From: Thermohalobaculum sp039030915
Lineage (GTDB): Bacteria > Pseudomonadota > Alphaproteobacteria > Rhodobacterales > Rhodobacteraceae
Length of the DNA: 6,379 bases
Direction of reading: 5' to 3'
Assembly (NCBI GenBank): GCA_039030915.1
Contig: JBCCDG010000181.1
Coordinates: 1-6,379 of the forward strand
The translations under genes were made by a program, and so were the position numbers. Under the pieces are notes generated by a model. It searched no databases and was not told the DNA's origin. It saw nothing but the letters and a program-made list of their open reading frames with translations. Below are positions 4,900-6,379 of this stretch, piece by piece. Each line of letters starts with the position of its first letter. Position 1 is the first letter of the stretch.

Positions 4900-6111
4900 A
4901 TGAAGATCGACTACCGCCTCGTCGCGCTCCTCGCGGCGCTGACCGCCCTCGGCCCGTTCTCGCTCCAGATCCTCGCGCCTGCGCTGCCCGTGGTCGCGCG
5001 GGACCTCGCGGTGGGTGCAGGGGCGGCGCAGCTCCTCCTCTCGCTGTCGCTCGCGGCAATGGCGGTTTCGACGCTTGTCTGGGGCCCGCTTTCCGACCGT
5101 ATGGGACGGCGGCCCGTGATCCTGATCGGTGTCGGCCTCGCCCTTCTTGGCTCGCTGATCGCTGCGCTCGCGCCGACGCTCGAGATCGCGGTTGTCGGAC
5201 GTCTCCTGCAAGCGGGGGGTGCGATCGCGGGCATGGTTCTCGGCCGCGCCATCGCCTACGACCTCTACGGACGCGACGGCGCCGCAAACGTCATCGGCCA
5301 GATCACGGCGGTGATGGTGGTCGCGCCCATGATGGCCCCGGCACTCTCGGGCTTCATCGTGGGCGTCGGCGAAGGAGGCAACTGGCGCGGCATCTTCTGG
5401 GCCGTGGCGGCGCTTTCGGCGATCCTTCTTGGCGCGGCCGCCCTGCGCCTGCCCGAAACGGCCCCTGGCGGACGCACCGGACAGGGCTTCGGGGCGACGC
5501 TTGCCGACACGCTCGCGGGCTTTCGCGAGATCGCCGGACTTGCGACCTTCTGGGCCTATGCCGGCTACGGGGTGATGTCGCTCTCCTGCTTTCTCTTCTT
5601 CGTGGGCGCTGCGCCCTTCGTGATGCAGGAGGCGTACGGTCGGGGACCAATCGAGTACGGCCTCTGGTTCATGCTGGTCGCCGCCGCCTACATGGCGGCC
5701 AACATCGCCTGCGGGCCGGTCTCCCGCCGTCTCGGCGGGGACTGGGCGCTGCGCCTCGGCGCGCTCCTTGCGATTGGCGGCCTCGCGATCGCGGCACTTC
5801 TCGCCGTCGCGGGCGTGCTGCATCCGGGAGCACTCATCTTCCCCGTGATGCTGCAATCGGTAGGGGCGGGCCTTTCGGTGCCGAATGCGATGGCCGGTGC
5901 GACCGCTGCCGTACCGGAGCGGGCGGGGGCTGCCTCGGGCCTCATGGGGTGCTGCCAGTTCCTTGCCGCGGGCGTGGCCACGCAGATCGCGGGGTTGTTG
6001 CCGCACGATACCGCGTTGCCGCTTTCGGTCTGCATGGTAGCTATGCTGACTGTCGGGCTGGCGCTCCATCTGTGGCTCTCGGGGGCCGTTCAGCGCCGTG
6101 TCGCGGGCTGA
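4900..6111 (+). CDS. MFS multidrug efflux transporter, Bcr/CflA type
   Basis: This 403-residue inner-membrane protein has the alternating hydrophobic segments expected of 12 helices and exports small molecules by proton antiport. Helix 1 (LVALLAALTALGPFSLQILAPALP) is followed by the loop 2-3 signature GPLSDRMGRRP (62-72). A helix 4 region with R101, Q104, GG(106-107), R116 and D121 (GRLLQAGG...GRAIAYDL) matches the Bcr/CflA pattern. APMMAPALSGF in helix 5 fits the antiporter motif C region. The first helix carries a Pro-Ala-Leu-Pro end typical of this subfamily. Substrate is not predictable; bicyclomycin, chloramphenicol or other compounds are family examples only. The start is fixed by AGGA 5 bases upstream. 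The gene is divergent from the arginase-like gene across 161 bp and ends 34 bp before an rRNA promoter, with no terminator visible between them. Confidence 0.92.
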   Translation: MKIDYRLVALLAALTALGPFSLQILAPALPVVARDLAVGAGAAQLLLSLSLAAMAVSTLVWGPLSDRMGRRPVILIGVGLALLGSLIAALAPTLEIAVVGRLLQAGGAIAGMVLGRAIAYDLYGRDGAANVIGQITAVMVVAPMMAPALSGFIVGVGEGGNWRGIFWAVAALSAILLGAAALRLPETAPGGRTGQGFGATLADTLAGFREIAGLATFWAYAGYGVMSLSCFLFFVGAAPFVMQEAYGRGPIEYGLWFMLVAAAYMAANIACGPVSRRLGGDWALRLGALLAIGGLAIAALLAVAGVLHPGALIFPVMLQSVGAGLSVPNAMAGATAAVPERAGAASGLMGCCQFLAAGVATQIAGLLPHDTALPLSVCMVAMLTVGLALHLWLSGAVQRRVAG

Positions 6112-6145
6112 CGCGAAGTCGCCCACCAAGGGGTCAAAAAACCGG

Positions 6146-6174
6146 TTGCGCCGGAATCCGAATCTCCATATACC
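6146..6174 (+). promoter_or_regulatory. rRNA operon promoter (sigma-70 type)
   Basis: A TTGCGC -35 (6146-6151) and TATACC -10 (6169-6174) are separated by 17 bases. An A-run (TCAAAAAACC, 6134-6143) lies just upstream like a short UP element. A GC-rich discriminator (CCGCGCTCACC) follows, the hallmark of stringently controlled rRNA promoters. TTGCGC at -35 is common in rRNA promoters of Rhodobacterales. Transcription would start near 6181. An alternative -10, CATATA (6167-6172), gives a less favourable 15-base spacer. The boxA downstream supports the assignment. Confidence 0.75.
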
Positions 6175-6222
6175 CCGCGCTCACCGGCAGAGACGGGGTC
6201 GAGAGACACTGCTCCAACGGGA

Positions 6223-6237
6223 TGCGCCAGAGGCGCA
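6223..6237 (+). other. boxB-like hairpin in rRNA leader
   Basis: TGCGCC-AGA-GGCGCA is a perfect 6-bp stem with a 3-base loop placed 3 bases before boxA, the order expected for an rRNA antitermination site. Confidence 0.6.
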
Positions 6238-6240
6238 ACG

Positions 6241-6251
6241 CTCTTTGACAA
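6241..6251 (+). promoter_or_regulatory. boxA antitermination element
   Basis: CTCTTTGACAA differs by one base from the matching part of the E. coli rrn boxA (TGCTCTTTAACAA). As RNA it should bind NusB/NusE (S10) to prevent premature Rho termination in the rRNA operon. It sits about 60 bases after the predicted start of transcription, following the boxB-like hairpin. Confidence 0.8.
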
Positions 6252-6379
6252 GTTGTTGTAGTAGAAGGGATATGTGGGTTGTTTGGCCTGTTTCGGCAGG
6301 TTGGACGGTTTGCATATCGGCCGCTTAGGGTTTCTACGGTGTAGGGATCTGATGATGGCGGTGTCAGCGACGTCTGGCG

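Larger units (their letters stand above)
6181..6379 (+). other. 16S rRNA operon leader (mature 16S lies beyond the window)
   Basis: About 200 bases of leader follow the promoter and run off the right edge. No mature 16S start is visible. The leader contains a boxB-like hairpin and boxA. Beyond them a distal pairing GATATG (6269-6274) / CATATC (6313-6318) encloses a CCTG-TTTCGG-CAGG hairpin (6287-6300). This arrangement matches my recollection of Rhodobacterales rrn leaders. Small open frames in this stretch are not considered genes. Confidence 0.7.

Noticed and set aside
4870..6129. Minus-strand open frame (419 codons) opposite the MFS gene
   Set aside because: Its composition is Arg/Glu/His-rich without hydrophobic core patterns. 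It is a mirror of the MFS coding bias.
4767..6248. Long plus-strand open frame (493 codons) in a second frame over the MFS gene
   Set aside because: The translation is Arg/Gly/Pro-rich with no domain and runs into the rRNA promoter. The MFS frame has clear family motifs and a Shine-Dalgarno.
6098..6328. Small plus-strand open frame over the rRNA promoter and leader
   Set aside because: It spans the end of the MFS gene, the promoter, boxB and boxA. The translation has no recognisable feature and no Shine-Dalgarno.

Overview
The window is GC-rich chromosomal DNA, probably from an alphaproteobacterium and most likely a Rhodobacterales-type organism. This rests on three things: tandem DUF1194 proteins, a ThyX of the alphaproteobacterial form, and an rRNA promoter and leader (TTGCGC -35, GC-rich discriminator, boxA CTCTTTGACAA) like those of that order. 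No mobile element, CRISPR array, tRNA or mature rRNA is visible. Gene order, coding density and gene content look like an ordinary housekeeping region.

Left part (1-2163). The C-terminal end of a membrane protein enters from the left on the + strand and overlaps tail to tail with a three-gene minus-strand operon. In transcription order that operon is gloA (glyoxalase I, 2163-1726), then two paralogous secreted vWA-type DUF1194 proteins (1732-1019 and 1022-264). All three genes overlap by a few bases and are probably translationally coupled. GloA detoxifies methylglyoxal; the role of the DUF1194 pair is unknown.

Middle part (2164-3975). A 113-bp divergent region holds a DnaA-box-like site, a repeated TCCACAGG motif and several inverted repeats. 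It separates gloA from thyX (flavin-dependent thymidylate synthase, +). ThyX is followed by a cluster of palindromes, including a likely terminator. Next come a small, probably secreted cysteine-containing protein (+) and, converging on it 6 bp away, a YrhK-like two-helix membrane protein (-).

Right part (3980-6379). An arginase/agmatinase-superfamily protein (-) with altered active-site residues is divergent, across 161 bp, from a Bcr/CflA-type MFS drug exporter (+). I recognise no specific regulatory site in those 161 bp, although promoters for both genes should lie there. Only 34 bp past the exporter stop lies the -35 of an rRNA operon promoter. The window ends inside the 16S rRNA leader, before the mature 16S sequence.

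I see no convincing undescribed multi-gene system. The items most worth a second look are the arginase-like protein that lacks two catalytic residues, the tandem DUF1194 pair coupled to gloA, and the dense set of sites between gloA and thyX.
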